Source: a bacterium (lineage in GTDB: Bacteria; Vulcanimicrobiota; Xenobia; Xenobiales; JADMJV01). Taken from it: DNA of 51,811 nt. The stretch spans positions 1 to 51,811 of the forward strand of contig JASBRJ010000230.1 of the NCBI GenBank assembly GCA_030149525.1, read 5' to 3'. Below the pieces are notes generated by a model. It was not told the origin of the DNA, searched no databases, and worked only from the letters and a program-made list of their open reading frames with translations. The position numbers and the translations under genes are program-made. Shown piece after piece: positions 1-7,557 of this stretch; position 1 is the first letter of the stretch, and every line of letters starts with the position of its first letter.

Positions 1-873
1 CCGACAGAGTGGCTCCGGGTGGAGAAGTTTGATATTCAGCGCGGTGGAGACCCGGGAATGATAGAGAAAGAACTCACCTTCCCACATAGCGTCCTGGAAG
101 TCACCGAATTTCTTGAGCCTCTTCTCCAGGAAGTCTTCCACTAACTCTTGAGCCTGCTCGGGAGTTACCGGCAAAGCAAAGTTGTCCACCTTCCCCGGGT
201 GATCGGGGTAGCGCTCGGCCACCAGCTTTTGGACTTCGGCGACGATATCGGTAGGTGGGAAGCGGCGAGGCGAATCGATGACGTCCTCAGGACCGTCCTT
301 GCCGAAGGTTTGTCGATTGTCTTGATCATAATTCCAATCCCCACCCAGCGGCTCTCCGTCGGAGTCGAGAAGGAAGTTGAAACGTTTACGGAGTTCCCGG
401 TAGAAAAACTCCAAACGGAGGCTTTTTCGACCTTTCGCGTGCTCGGCAAAGTCTTTTGGGGTGGTGAAAAAATGGGTGTCTTCCAGAATGTCGAGATCTA
501 AATCGAACTTTGAGCAGGCAGACTGAAGCATTTTTAGGACGCGTTTGTCGCCCGGGCGAACCACTCGAACGGATTCGGGTTTCTGGGAATTTAACTGGGC
601 TTCCAGTAATTGGCCGAGTTCCTTGCCGCTATCTTCTCTTCCGTCGGCTGTGAGGCGGTGATAGAAAACTGTGCGACCAAGCTCTTTCTGCTCCCGGGCG
701 AAATGGCGCATGGCAGAAAGAAACATCACAATCTGATGCTTGTGATGTTTCACCTGGGTATTCTCTCCGTTGGCCTCAGCCATCCAGATGGCGTCGTTGT
801 CCTTGTCGAAGTCTTGGAAAAGACAAGAGTTGCGATCCATCTGGTCGCCGAGAACGATGTTTAAAGTGCGCAT
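1..873 (-). CDS. FeS-type (6-4) photolyase/cryptochrome-like protein, partial (C-terminus off the left edge)
   Basis: An open frame runs from the ATG at 871-873 leftwards through base 1 without a stop (291 codons seen). It begins MRTLNIVLGDQMDR and continues with MAEANGENTQVKHHKHQIVMF (about residues 31-51), then FLSAMRHFA. This is the pattern of the deoxyribodipyrimidine photolyase-related family (DPRP; bacterial iron-sulfur photolyases/cryptochromes such as PhrB and CryB). Members use FAD and a [4Fe-4S] cluster for light-driven repair of (6-4) photoproducts or for light sensing. Only the N-terminal alpha/beta domain and the first helical part are present. The FAD pocket and the four cluster cysteines would lie beyond the edge, so repair activity cannot be judged. 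The usual length is about 500 residues, so roughly 200 are missing. Confidence 0.85.
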   Translation of the reverse strand, partial: MRTLNIVLGDQMDRNSCLFQDFDKDNDAIWMAEANGENTQVKHHKHQIVMFLSAMRHFAREQKELGRTVFYHRLTADGREDSGKELGQLLEAQLNSQKPESVRVVRPGDKRVLKMLQSACSKFDLDLDILEDTHFFTTPKDFAEHAKGRKSLRLEFFYRELRKRFNFLLDSDGEPLGGDWNYDQDNRQTFGKDGPEDVIDSPRRFPPTDIVAEVQKLVAERYPDHPGKVDNFALPVTPEQAQELVEDFLEKRLKKFGDFQDAMWEGEFFLYHSRVSTALNIKLLHPEPLCR

Positions 874-939
874 GGCGGTCTCTTATAGAGACGGATTGTA
901 AAGTTCCTGGGGCCGGAGATGATCTGTTTAAAGGTGGAT

Positions 940-1404
940 TTATTGGGCGATGATGTATTCTTCGACGTAATTTTTCGAAGGTTCATCGAAGTCAGCGAAA
1001 AGCTTTCGAGCCGTGGTTCCCTGGGGGCTCTCCACCACTTCGTATTTGGTCACGCCTTCACTTGTGAACTCCGTTCGAGAAGTGGTCGTCGCCGTCGGTT
1101 TTCCACTGGTTCGGACCGGCAGGTCGAGAAAGAGGGAGTCCTGCTTGCACATCTGACCGTTTTCCAGGGTTCCGGAAATATGCACCTGGGAACGGTAGGG
1201 GGGCGCCATGGGGTGGTTGGGGACCTGGAGATCGTAGGTGCCCTGGCGGGCCTCAGGGTTATCGGAAAGACGCTCGAAAGTCTCGATGGCACGATTGGCG
1301 TCGTAGTTCGACCAAGATTCGTTGCCGGTCAATTTGCGGCTCGGTTGAGGGCCGGCTTTGGCGAAGGTACTGGTAATTTTGGCGTTGATTGTAGAGCAAT
1401 TCAT
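940..1404 (-). CDS. small hypothetical protein, 154 aa
   Basis: The ATG is at 1402-1404, with a GGAG-type ribosome site a few bases upstream. The protein is hydrophilic with no signal peptide or membrane segment. It has a central stretch with possible beta strands (residues about 55-100, including QVHISGTLENG) and an acidic C-terminus ending EEYIIAQ. I do not recognise the family. It is transcribed towards the photolyase gene with a gap of about 65 bases, so the two could share a transcript. A 171-codon frame lies opposite on the plus strand. I prefer this strand because of its ribosome site and more ordinary composition, but certainty is moderate. Confidence 0.55.
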   Translation of the reverse strand: MNCSTINAKITSTFAKAGPQPSRKLTGNESWSNYDANRAIETFERLSDNPEARQGTYDLQVPNHPMAPPYRSQVHISGTLENGQMCKQDSLFLDLPVRTSGKPTATTTSRTEFTSEGVTKYEVVESPQGTTARKLFADFDEPSKNYVEEYIIAQ

Positions 1405-1540
1405 AGTGTGACTCCGTGTCTTTGTATCTGCTGATTCGGAGTCTAAACAGAGAGTGTCAAGAAAACGTCACAAGTTTTCGTGACCGGTTCGTGACTAAGC
1501 CATGGGCCTCTATTTTAGGGCTCTAAGCTAGATTCGAGAT

Positions 1541-1984
1541 ATGGAAATTCGCAGCTCACATCTCACTCAAAAAGTCTCTCGTAAACAACCTTCTTCGCAC
1601 ACGGCTTCTACCTCCGAGCCCCCCTCAATGCCGGTCGACAGAGTGGAACTGGGTAGCCGTCCTCAAACACCGGACTGGATCAAGCGATACGGTCAAGGGT
1701 CGGCCGCAGGTATCATAGGGCTTTTCCCTTTTGTCGGAGCGCGACATAGCTTCGCCCTGGGCGATAAATTTAAAGAAGAGAAAAAGCATGTGGCCGCAAC
1801 ATTGGCCAACGTGGGCGCCGTCGCGAACTGTGTTGCCGGTGGATGTGCCATGGCTTCCATTCTTCTGGGGCAGAGCGAACTGGCTGTCTTAGCCACTCAG
1901 GCAACTCTTGTCTCCATGATTGCGCCATCTCTCGCGGCGGCTCTTCAACCGGATCTTGCAAATGAGGTTCTTAGCAAGCGTTAG
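1541..1984 (+). CDS. hypothetical protein with Ser/Thr/Pro-rich N-terminus, DRVEL motif and hydrophobic C-terminal half
   Basis: A 147-residue protein of unknown function. Residues 1-30 are rich in Ser, Thr, Pro and Gln and look disordered. A short motif DRVELGS sits at residues 33-39. The second half holds hydrophobic stretches: about 52-65 (AAGIIGLFPFVGA), 84-105 (TLANVGAVANCVAGGCAMAS) and 113-135, which may be membrane helices. There is no signal peptide. A similar DRVELS motif follows a Ser/Pro-rich N-terminus in the unrelated protein at 39548-41230, which hints at a shared tag or docking motif in this organism. The gene stands alone between a divergent and a downstream gene, and the ribosome site upstream of the ATG is weak. 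Confidence 0.5.
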   Translation: MEIRSSHLTQKVSRKQPSSHTASTSEPPSMPVDRVELGSRPQTPDWIKRYGQGSAAGIIGLFPFVGARHSFALGDKFKEEKKHVAATLANVGAVANCVAGGCAMASILLGQSELAVLATQATLVSMIAPSLAAALQPDLANEVLSKR

Positions 1985-2070
1985 AGGCCCGAAAGAGCAG
2001 TTTCTCTCAGGGTGCCGAACGGCTCCGTCCGCTCTTCCGAGATCTGAGGAGAGCATAATTTTTCTCTTAG

Positions 2071-2083
2071 ACTATCCGATAGT
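2071..2083. promoter_or_regulatory. 13-bp palindrome upstream of the exporter genes
   Basis: ACTATC-C-GATAGT is a perfect inverted repeat about 40 bases upstream of the first exporter gene and inside an AT-richer patch. It could be an operator for a small dimeric repressor. No promoter hexamers are clear around it and it occurs once, so a chance palindrome is possible. Confidence 0.25.
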
Positions 2084-2123
2084 TCAGACTACTTTAAGGG
2101 TATGAGAGTAGAACGTGTGAACT

Positions 2124-2897
2124 TTGAAAAACTGGACTAGAGAAAAGCTTCACGACGCAGCCTCGCTTTGCTTAGAGATGGCGGCGGGACTGCTTGAGAA
2201 CGGCGCGGAAACGAGCCGAGTTGAGGAGACTGTTCGGATGACCGGTCAGGCCCTTGGCCTAGATGTGGAAGCCATGGTTCATCCCACCGGGATTACTGTG
2301 GGCTTTGGTGAGGGTGAGGCGGTCACTCGGGTGGCGCGAATCAAGGAGCGAGTCATCGATCTCAACAAGGTCGCTGAACTCAATCGCCTCTCTCGTGCGC
2401 TGCATGAGGCTCCCTTTGAGATTGAAGACGCTCGGGCTCAGGTGGATAAGATACGAAGAGGGCATGATCTCTATTCGGATGGCCAGAGGACACTCTCTGT
2501 GGCTGTGGCTTGTGCTTGTTTGACCGCGGCGGTTGGTGGTGGTCTTCCAGAGGTTTTGATGGCAGTGCTTGCCGGTTGCACCAGCAAAAAGTTTGTGGAG
2601 ACCTTCACCAACGGTTTCCCCACGTTTCTCTCTCTTTTCGTATTGGGATTCTTGAGCACCATATTCGGTGTACTGGGCGGCCAATACGGGATGTCCACCG
2701 AGTATATCGTCGTCGGTTCCTTACTCTATCAGATGCCGGGACTGGCCTTTGTCTCAGCCACACGGGACTTGATGGCCGGAGAGTTAGTGGCCGGAAACGC
2801 CCGTCTGGCCGAGGCGGTTCTGGTCACCCTTGGGATGGCGAGTGGAGTCCTCGCCTGCCTTGGCTTGGCCTTGAGATTTGGAGTTTCAGCAGGATGA
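2124..2897 (+). CDS. threonine/serine exporter family protein, ThrE_1/DUF1212 half
   Basis: A 257-residue protein. The hydrophilic N-terminal half carries the ThrE signature (CLEMAAGLLENGAETSRVEE, residues about 13-32, then HPTGITVGF), and about five hydrophobic segments follow from residue 115. The family exports small amino acids such as threonine and serine through the inner membrane. Corynebacterial ThrE is one long chain. Here, as in many bacteria (YjjP/YjjB type), it is split in two, and the second half follows with a four-base overlap. The start is a TTG (2124-2126); no better ATG is in frame. The exact substrate cannot be read from sequence. Confidence 0.85.
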   Translation: MKNWTREKLHDAASLCLEMAAGLLENGAETSRVEETVRMTGQALGLDVEAMVHPTGITVGFGEGEAVTRVARIKERVIDLNKVAELNRLSRALHEAPFEIEDARAQVDKIRRGHDLYSDGQRTLSVAVACACLTAAVGGGLPEVLMAVLAGCTSKKFVETFTNGFPTFLSLFVLGFLSTIFGVLGGQYGMSTEYIVVGSLLYQMPGLAFVSATRDLMAGELVAGNARLAEAVLVTLGMASGVLACLGLALRFGVSAG

Positions 2898-3358
2898 AGA
2901 CTCTTTTGATATTTATCGCCACAGTGGCCATCGGAGTGCGCTTCAATCTTCCTCGTAACATGCTCTGGATAGCCGCTGGAGTAGCCGCCGGAAGTTACTG
3001 CTCCGCGACTTATCTTCGAGAGTGGGGCGCAAGTTCGGTGGAGTCGGCCTTTGTTGGAGCTTTTCTTGTGGCCATGACGTCAGAACTTCTGGCTCGTCGA
3101 TTTAAGGTGCCCTCTCCGGTTTTGTCGACTCCGGGTATCATTCCGCTAGTGCCCGGAAGCCTGGCCTATCGCGGGGTGATTCACCTGGTGAGCGGTCGAG
3201 AAGTAGAAGGTGTTGCCACAGCCACGAAAGTCGTCCTGACTGCGGTGGGGATCGCTTCAGGTTTGCTTCTGGCCAGTGCCTTGAGCCGCACGGTACTGAA
3301 ACCCGTCTTCTCCATCGTCATCCCAGAGGATGAAGCGGGTCCGGATAACGACCACTAG
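2894..3358 (+). CDS. threonine/serine exporter family protein, ThrE_2 half (YjjB-like)
   Basis: The ATG at 2894 overlaps the TGA of the preceding gene (ATGA), so the two are translationally coupled. The 154-residue product has four to five membrane segments and the ThrE_2-type motif STPGIIPLVPGSLAYRG (residues about 77-93). It should form the permease together with the upstream half. A longer upstream extension of the frame exists but is out-of-frame shadow of the first gene. The TAG stop lies in a CTAG that also encodes the stop of the convergent gene on the other strand. Confidence 0.85.
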   Translation: MKTLLIFIATVAIGVRFNLPRNMLWIAAGVAAGSYCSATYLREWGASSVESAFVGAFLVAMTSELLARRFKVPSPVLSTPGIIPLVPGSLAYRGVIHLVSGREVEGVATATKVVLTAVGIASGLLLASALSRTVLKPVFSIVIPEDEAGPDNDH

Positions 3359-4107
3359 CCTCTATTCAGTTCCGGGACGCGAGCACCACCGATGAAAGTG
3401 TCCCAGTTGATCGGTTCCACTCGGGCTCCCTCCTTGGGGTTGTCGGTTCCCATGGTCATGCCGTTGCCCAGATAGATTTCGATATGGGTGGCCTGTCCGG
3501 CGGGGATCCCGCGATCGTTTTTGGAGTGGAAGAAGACCAGATCGCCGGGTTTGAGGTCTTCTTTTCGAACCATGCTATTTTTGTATTTCGCCTGGTAGCC
3601 ACGGGCGGTTAAGCGAGGGCCTTTGACACCGGCTTCGTTGAGAGCCGCATGGACAAGACCTGAGCAATCGTATTTTCCGTTGCCTGCCGCGCCGAAAACG
3701 TAAGGGGCGCCGCGCTTCTCAAGCGCTTTGTTGATGAAGTTTTGAGTCGCGGCATTGGTACTGCCGTCGGTAGAGGGGGGAAGGTAGCTACCACCGCCCA
3801 CACCGCCGGCACTCTGGCCACCGGTTCCGCCTCCGGCATAGCTTCCCGGGCTTCCGGGCATTCCCAGGAAGTTGGAAACAGGAGAGCCGGCGCAGCCGGG
3901 GCAGCCGGAGCCGCCGAATCCGGGATGGGAGGCAGACATGGGAGTCTGTCCCATCATCATCCCCATAGTCATTTCCATCAACTGGAGCATCATTTGCATC
4001 AGCATCATCATGGTCATGGTGGACCCGACGGCGGCAGGTCCTTGCATTCCCATCATAGGGTTGCCGTACATTGCGGGGGACTGAAAAGGGCTGGTGAGCT
4101 GAATCAT
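3355..4107 (-). CDS. NlpC/P60-family cysteine peptidase with Met-rich N-terminal segment
   Basis: A 250-residue protein. Residues about 120-250 form an NlpC/P60 domain, with the catalytic Cys in YDCSGLVHAAL (C148), the His in QATHIEIYLG (H208), and the GDLVFF strand typical of the fold. Such enzymes cut gamma-D-glutamyl-diaminopimelate bonds in cell-wall peptides or related amides. The N-terminal part is unusual. Residues 13-57 contain about 18 methionines (for example MTMMMLMQMMLQLMEM), followed by a Gly/Ser/Pro linker with CPGC at 69-72. There is no classical signal peptide, so the Met-rich helix may act as membrane anchor or copper-binding segment (inference). A ribosome site AGGAG precedes the ATG. 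The stop shares a CTAG with the convergent exporter gene. Confidence 0.82.
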   Translation of the reverse strand: MIQLTSPFQSPAMYGNPMMGMQGPAAVGSTMTMMMLMQMMLQLMEMTMGMMMGQTPMSASHPGFGGSGCPGCAGSPVSNFLGMPGSPGSYAGGGTGGQSAGGVGGGSYLPPSTDGSTNAATQNFINKALEKRGAPYVFGAAGNGKYDCSGLVHAALNEAGVKGPRLTARGYQAKYKNSMVRKEDLKPGDLVFFHSKNDRGIPAGQATHIEIYLGNGMTMGTDNPKEGARVEPINWDTFIGGARVPELNRG

Positions 4108-4139
4108 GATTGGAGTTTCTCCTGTTTCGCTTGGTATTG

Positions 4140-4145
4140 ACTATA
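4140..4145 (-). promoter_or_regulatory. candidate -10 box for the NlpC/P60 gene
   Basis: TATAGT on the minus strand lies about 35 bases before the ATG of the peptidase gene, in a 93-base gap. No convincing -35 hexamer lies 16-18 bases upstream, so this is a weak call. Confidence 0.3.
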
Positions 4146-4200
4146 AGATGCCAGAGCCAACGATAATGGAGGTGGACTTGTAGCTTGAAGATGTTAACTT

Positions 4201-5607
4201 TTATGACAGAATCAGTTCAAATCGCGAGAGAACGGTATCCAACCTCGCTTTGAGCTCTTTCGTTTGCTTGTTGTGAGTGTAGTCTTCTATTCTCTTGACC
4301 AAAGGCTTGGTGAGCCCGGTGGCTTCGATGGCTTTGGAGACCAGCCAGAATCCTCCGCACGCTCCGGCTAGAATGATCGCATGCGGAATGAATAGAGACA
4401 TGAACCCCGCGCCCAGCACGGCTCCCATGGAGGCACCCGGAGCGTCTCGTGGTTCAGGTGGTTCGGTGCTCAAAGCCCAGGGAGAGCGCTCGCATCGGAT
4501 TCTGAGATCTTCGAGTGCTCGAACGATCTCAGGAAGACACAACATGAGGATGGGGCGGTAGGTCTGTTGGCGGACGGCCATTTGAGTGAGATCAAGATCG
4601 TCCCAGCCAACTTCCACATAAAGGTCCAGAACGAAGTCGTCCTTGCCGTTCTCCAGGGCAAGCTTGACGGCGTTGAGTTGTGGGTCATCGAGGGTGAGGA
4701 GATGTGAGGATTGGAGAGTCACTCCGTCCATAACAAAATTGATTCGCGACTCTCGTTGAAGGCATCCGTAAACGCATACGACAGCTTCCACCGGACCGTC
4801 GGCTGGAACCGGCCGTCTGATGCTTTCAAAAGCGCCATCCTGATTGACCACCGAGTCGAGAGGGGCCGAGTCTATGGGGTACGGCAGGCTCCTGCGACCG
4901 AGGTTTGTGACCGGAATTTGGGCAAATAGAACTTTCCGACCGTCCGAGGATTCCGAATCATAATGCTTGACGGGGGGCAGCGAGGTGGTCGTCACCTGGT
5001 AACTGCACCCCAGAAGCCGGCCGTCGACATAGATTTTGATCGGGCAAGCGGTGGTCTTGTCGATGAGCGACTTGTATTCCTGAGCCGTCTGTCGTAAGAG
5101 GTAACGGATAGGGCTTGAAAAGAGCCCTGAGGTGAGGGCCGACCGGCGAGGCCGGCGGGCTGCGAAGGAAAAAGACTCGGCTTCAGGATTCTCTTCAAGT
5201 GAGGGACCGCTCTTGGTCACTCTGACCACCTTGTCTTGAGTCATCCAGGCGATCTCCTCGCTGAACCCAAGGGCGGCGCCGAGAATACCGGAGAAGAGGT
5301 GTCGTTTGGACGACTCCTTGGGAGACTGGGCGGTGAGGAGTTGAGTGAGAAGTTCCTCGGCGTCCCAGTCCTCCGCGGGCCGGAATTTGACCTTGACCTT
5401 GCGGCGCTCGAAGGTAAAACGAATCTCAGGAGCGCCGGAGGCCACCGCCGCCTGCACCATTTTGACCACCCATAACCCGGGCTCCGGGAGCGAAAAGAGG
5501 CTGAGCTTTTCCAGGGCTTTCTCCGGGTCGAGACTGAACTCTCCCTGGTCGATCATAAGACCCTGGGCTGCTTCACTGGCGAGATATTGATCGAGGTTGT
5601 CGCTCAT
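4201..5607 (-). CDS. hypothetical protein with GHKL-like N-terminal region and C-terminal membrane segment
   Basis: I chose the ATG at 5605-5607 (MSDNLDQYLASE). A longer reading would run through the terminator of the upstream gene at 5628-5658. The product is about 468 residues. Residues about 40-75 (PGLWVVKMVQAAVASGAPEI) resemble the N-box helix and following strand of GHKL ATPases (HSP90/MutL type, normally ELVxNAxDAGAxxI). The Asn and Asp expected there are Ala and Ser, so ATP hydrolysis is doubtful. The middle is mixed alpha/beta with no motif I know. A hydrophobic segment at about 395-430 suggests membrane attachment, and a charged tail follows. The function is unknown and the GHKL link is an inference from pattern only. 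Confidence 0.55.
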   Translation of the reverse strand: MSDNLDQYLASEAAQGLMIDQGEFSLDPEKALEKLSLFSLPEPGLWVVKMVQAAVASGAPEIRFTFERRKVKVKFRPAEDWDAEELLTQLLTAQSPKESSKRHLFSGILGAALGFSEEIAWMTQDKVVRVTKSGPSLEENPEAESFSFAARRPRRSALTSGLFSSPIRYLLRQTAQEYKSLIDKTTACPIKIYVDGRLLGCSYQVTTTSLPPVKHYDSESSDGRKVLFAQIPVTNLGRRSLPYPIDSAPLDSVVNQDGAFESIRRPVPADGPVEAVVCVYGCLQRESRINFVMDGVTLQSSHLLTLDDPQLNAVKLALENGKDDFVLDLYVEVGWDDLDLTQMAVRQQTYRPILMLCLPEIVRALEDLRIRCERSPWALSTEPPEPRDAPGASMGAVLGAGFMSLFIPHAIILAGACGGFWLVSKAIEATGLTKPLVKRIEDYTHNKQTKELKARLDTVLSRFELILS

Positions 5608-5627
5608 GCAGAAAAGGTTCTCAGCAA

Positions 5628-5658
5628 ATAAAAAAAGGCCCGCCGTTGGGCGAGCCTT
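5628..5658 (-). terminator. rho-independent terminator after the TPR/beta-barrel gene
   Basis: On the minus strand, AAGGCTCGCC and GGCGGGCCTT pair over ten positions (one T-G wobble) around a CAAC loop and are followed by a run of T (5636-5627). It lies directly downstream of the stop at 5677, so it ends the PelA/PelB-like operon. It also argues against a start upstream of 5607 for the next gene. Confidence 0.88.
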
Positions 5659-5676
5659 TCTCAAGCTTGGTGGCTT

Positions 5677-7557
5677 TTAGAAAGTCACACCGAAGTTGAC
5701 GTTGAGGTTGTCGTTCTTGGTACGAATGCTCTGTGCGTTGGGGGTCAGAACACCGCGTCCGAAGTTACCACGCTCGTATTCGAGGCCCAGCCAGGCACCT
5801 TTCCAAAGTTGGAAGTCGGAGCCGACGTTCCAGGAGCCGAGGTTGGTACCGTCGTTCACCCAGGTGTGGTAGTAAGCGCCGCGGACCCGCCACCAGTCGG
5901 TGAGCACCCGGTTGTATTCGAGGCCTACGGAGTCGGCCTGCAGGTTGCCGGGCGAGAAACGAACGATGGGGTCGATGGTGCGGCTGTTGGTCACGCCGGA
6001 GTGAACGTAGCTCACTTGAAGCTCCTGAACACCTGGCTCAAGAATGAGTTGGTATCCGGGGCCGATGGACCAGATGGTCTGATCGATGCCGTCGTTGAAC
6101 TGATAAAGATCGACGCGGCCGTCGATGCTCCAACGGTCTCCGATGGAAACACCGCCGAAGGCACCCTGGCGATTAAAGTAGAGGTCGGTGCCCAGGGCGC
6201 GAGGAGTGAAGGCCCAAACATCGCGCTGGAAGAGAACTCCACCACGGAAGTTGTCTCCTTCATAGAGGGTGGTGACATCGTAAAGCCCTTGCGAACCGAC
6301 GTAGGCCTGGGTGCTCCAGTTCTTGTTCCAGTTGTAGTTGGCGCCTGCATAGATGTACTCTCGGCTGGCGTTCCCCGCGAAGCTTGAGGCGTCACGGTAA
6401 GAGTGGCGGACTCGAAGGTCGAGTTCGGTCCCACGAATGGGCACGCGGGCCACGTTGTCGATCAGGGTGTAGCTGTTGACATCCTGGTTACCGAAGTCTC
6501 CGTCAAAAATGTATTGGGGCTCAAGCAGTTGTTGAGCAGCCGACCGTCGTTCGGCCAGGCTTCCACCCAGTTTGGCAAAGCCGCTGGTGCCGCGACGATA
6601 GGTCCCGATTCCCACCCCGGGAGAGGAACTCTGGGTGTTGAAAATCTGGTTCGTGGTGTTCACCGTGCCGGTGTAGGTTCCCACGATGGTTTTGGAATCA
6701 TCACCTTCGACCTTGCCGGTGGCTGCTGCTTTGTCGTAGTATTCGAGCGCCGTGTTGCCTCGACCACGGACGAGGTACTCGTCGCCTTGTTGGGCATAAA
6801 GGCGTGCCAGTTCGTCTTTGACTCCGGGGTCGTCGGGGTTTTCGGCTTTGAGCTCTTCGAAGACCTCTTCGGCTTTGGTCAGATTGCTCTGCTCCATGTA
6901 GATTCGACCGAGCTGGTTGCGATACTTAACGCTCTTGGGCTCTTTTTCTAGAGACTGGTTGATAGCCATCTCGGCTTTGCGAGGTTGACCGGCGGCGGTG
7001 TAGGCGGAGGCCACCTCACTCCAGTATTCGGCGTCGGCGTTGGTTCGTGTGGCGTAAAGGTCCATCATTCGAGCCTTGTCCTTCACCTTGTCTACCGAGC
7101 CGTAGAGTTCAGCCATACGCTTGACCGTGGCGTCGTCGGCCTTGCCCAGGTCCAGGAGCACCTCTCCCGACTTGAGGGCCTCGTTGGGCGCTTCGTAAGA
7201 GTCGTAGAGACTGAAGAGCACTTTGCGATACTCGGGGTTGCGGGGCTCAAGCTCGCCCAGTTTAGAGTACATCTGGATGGCGTAGGCGAAGTTGCGCTTG
7301 TCCATCATCAGTTTGCCGAGCTCTTCGTAGGGCTTGGTGTAGTTGGGAGCAATCTTAAACGCTTCCTGATACTTCACAACGGCCGAATCGAAATAACCCT
7401 GCTTTAGCAGTTCACGAGCTTTTTCCATCTCCTGATCGGCCTGCTGGCGTCTCTCTATTTTTGTGGTGGGCTGGGGGGAGCTTTCCTGCGCCCAGCCGCC
7501 CTGAATGGACGCGGCGATCAGGCAACCCAACAGCGTTATCTTGATCCGTTTACTCAT
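5677..7557 (-). CDS. TPR plus outer-membrane beta-barrel protein, PelB/PgaA/BcsC-like exporter
   Basis: A 626-residue protein with a Sec signal peptide (residues 1-23, ending GGWAQ). Tetratricopeptide repeats follow from about 35 to 275 (for example EELGKLMMDKRNFAYAIQMY). After a Gly/Ser/Thr linker (about 280-345), a C-terminal region of alternating strands ends in NVNFGVTF, with the terminal Phe typical of outer-membrane barrels. This layout matches the exopolysaccharide export proteins PelB, PgaA and BcsC, where the TPRs guide polymer to the pore. At 626 residues it is about half the length of PelB. Its ATG overlaps the stop of the PelA-like gene by four bases, so the two proteins probably work together. 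A strong terminator follows. Confidence 0.8.
   Translation of the reverse strand: MSKRIKITLLGCLIAASIQGGWAQESSPQPTTKIERRQQADQEMEKARELLKQGYFDSAVVKYQEAFKIAPNYTKPYEELGKLMMDKRNFAYAIQMYSKLGELEPRNPEYRKVLFSLYDSYEAPNEALKSGEVLLDLGKADDATVKRMAELYGSVDKVKDKARMMDLYATRTNADAEYWSEVASAYTAAGQPRKAEMAINQSLEKEPKSVKYRNQLGRIYMEQSNLTKAEEVFEELKAENPDDPGVKDELARLYAQQGDEYLVRGRGNTALEYYDKAAATGKVEGDDSKTIVGTYTGTVNTTNQIFNTQSSSPGVGIGTYRRGTSGFAKLGGSLAERRSAAQQLLEPQYIFDGDFGNQDVNSYTLIDNVARVPIRGTELDLRVRHSYRDASSFAGNASREYIYAGANYNWNKNWSTQAYVGSQGLYDVTTLYEGDNFRGGVLFQRDVWAFTPRALGTDLYFNRQGAFGGVSIGDRWSIDGRVDLYQFNDGIDQTIWSIGPGYQLILEPGVQELQVSYVHSGVTNSRTIDPIVRFSPGNLQADSVGLEYNRVLTDWWRVRGAYYHTWVNDGTNLGSWNVGSDFQLWKGAWLGLEYERGNFGRGVLTPNAQSIRTKNDNLNVNFGVTF

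Noticed and set aside
919-1434. 171-codon frame on the plus strand
   Set aside because: It lies opposite the 154-residue minus-strand gene, which has a ribosome site and more ordinary composition. I keep some doubt.
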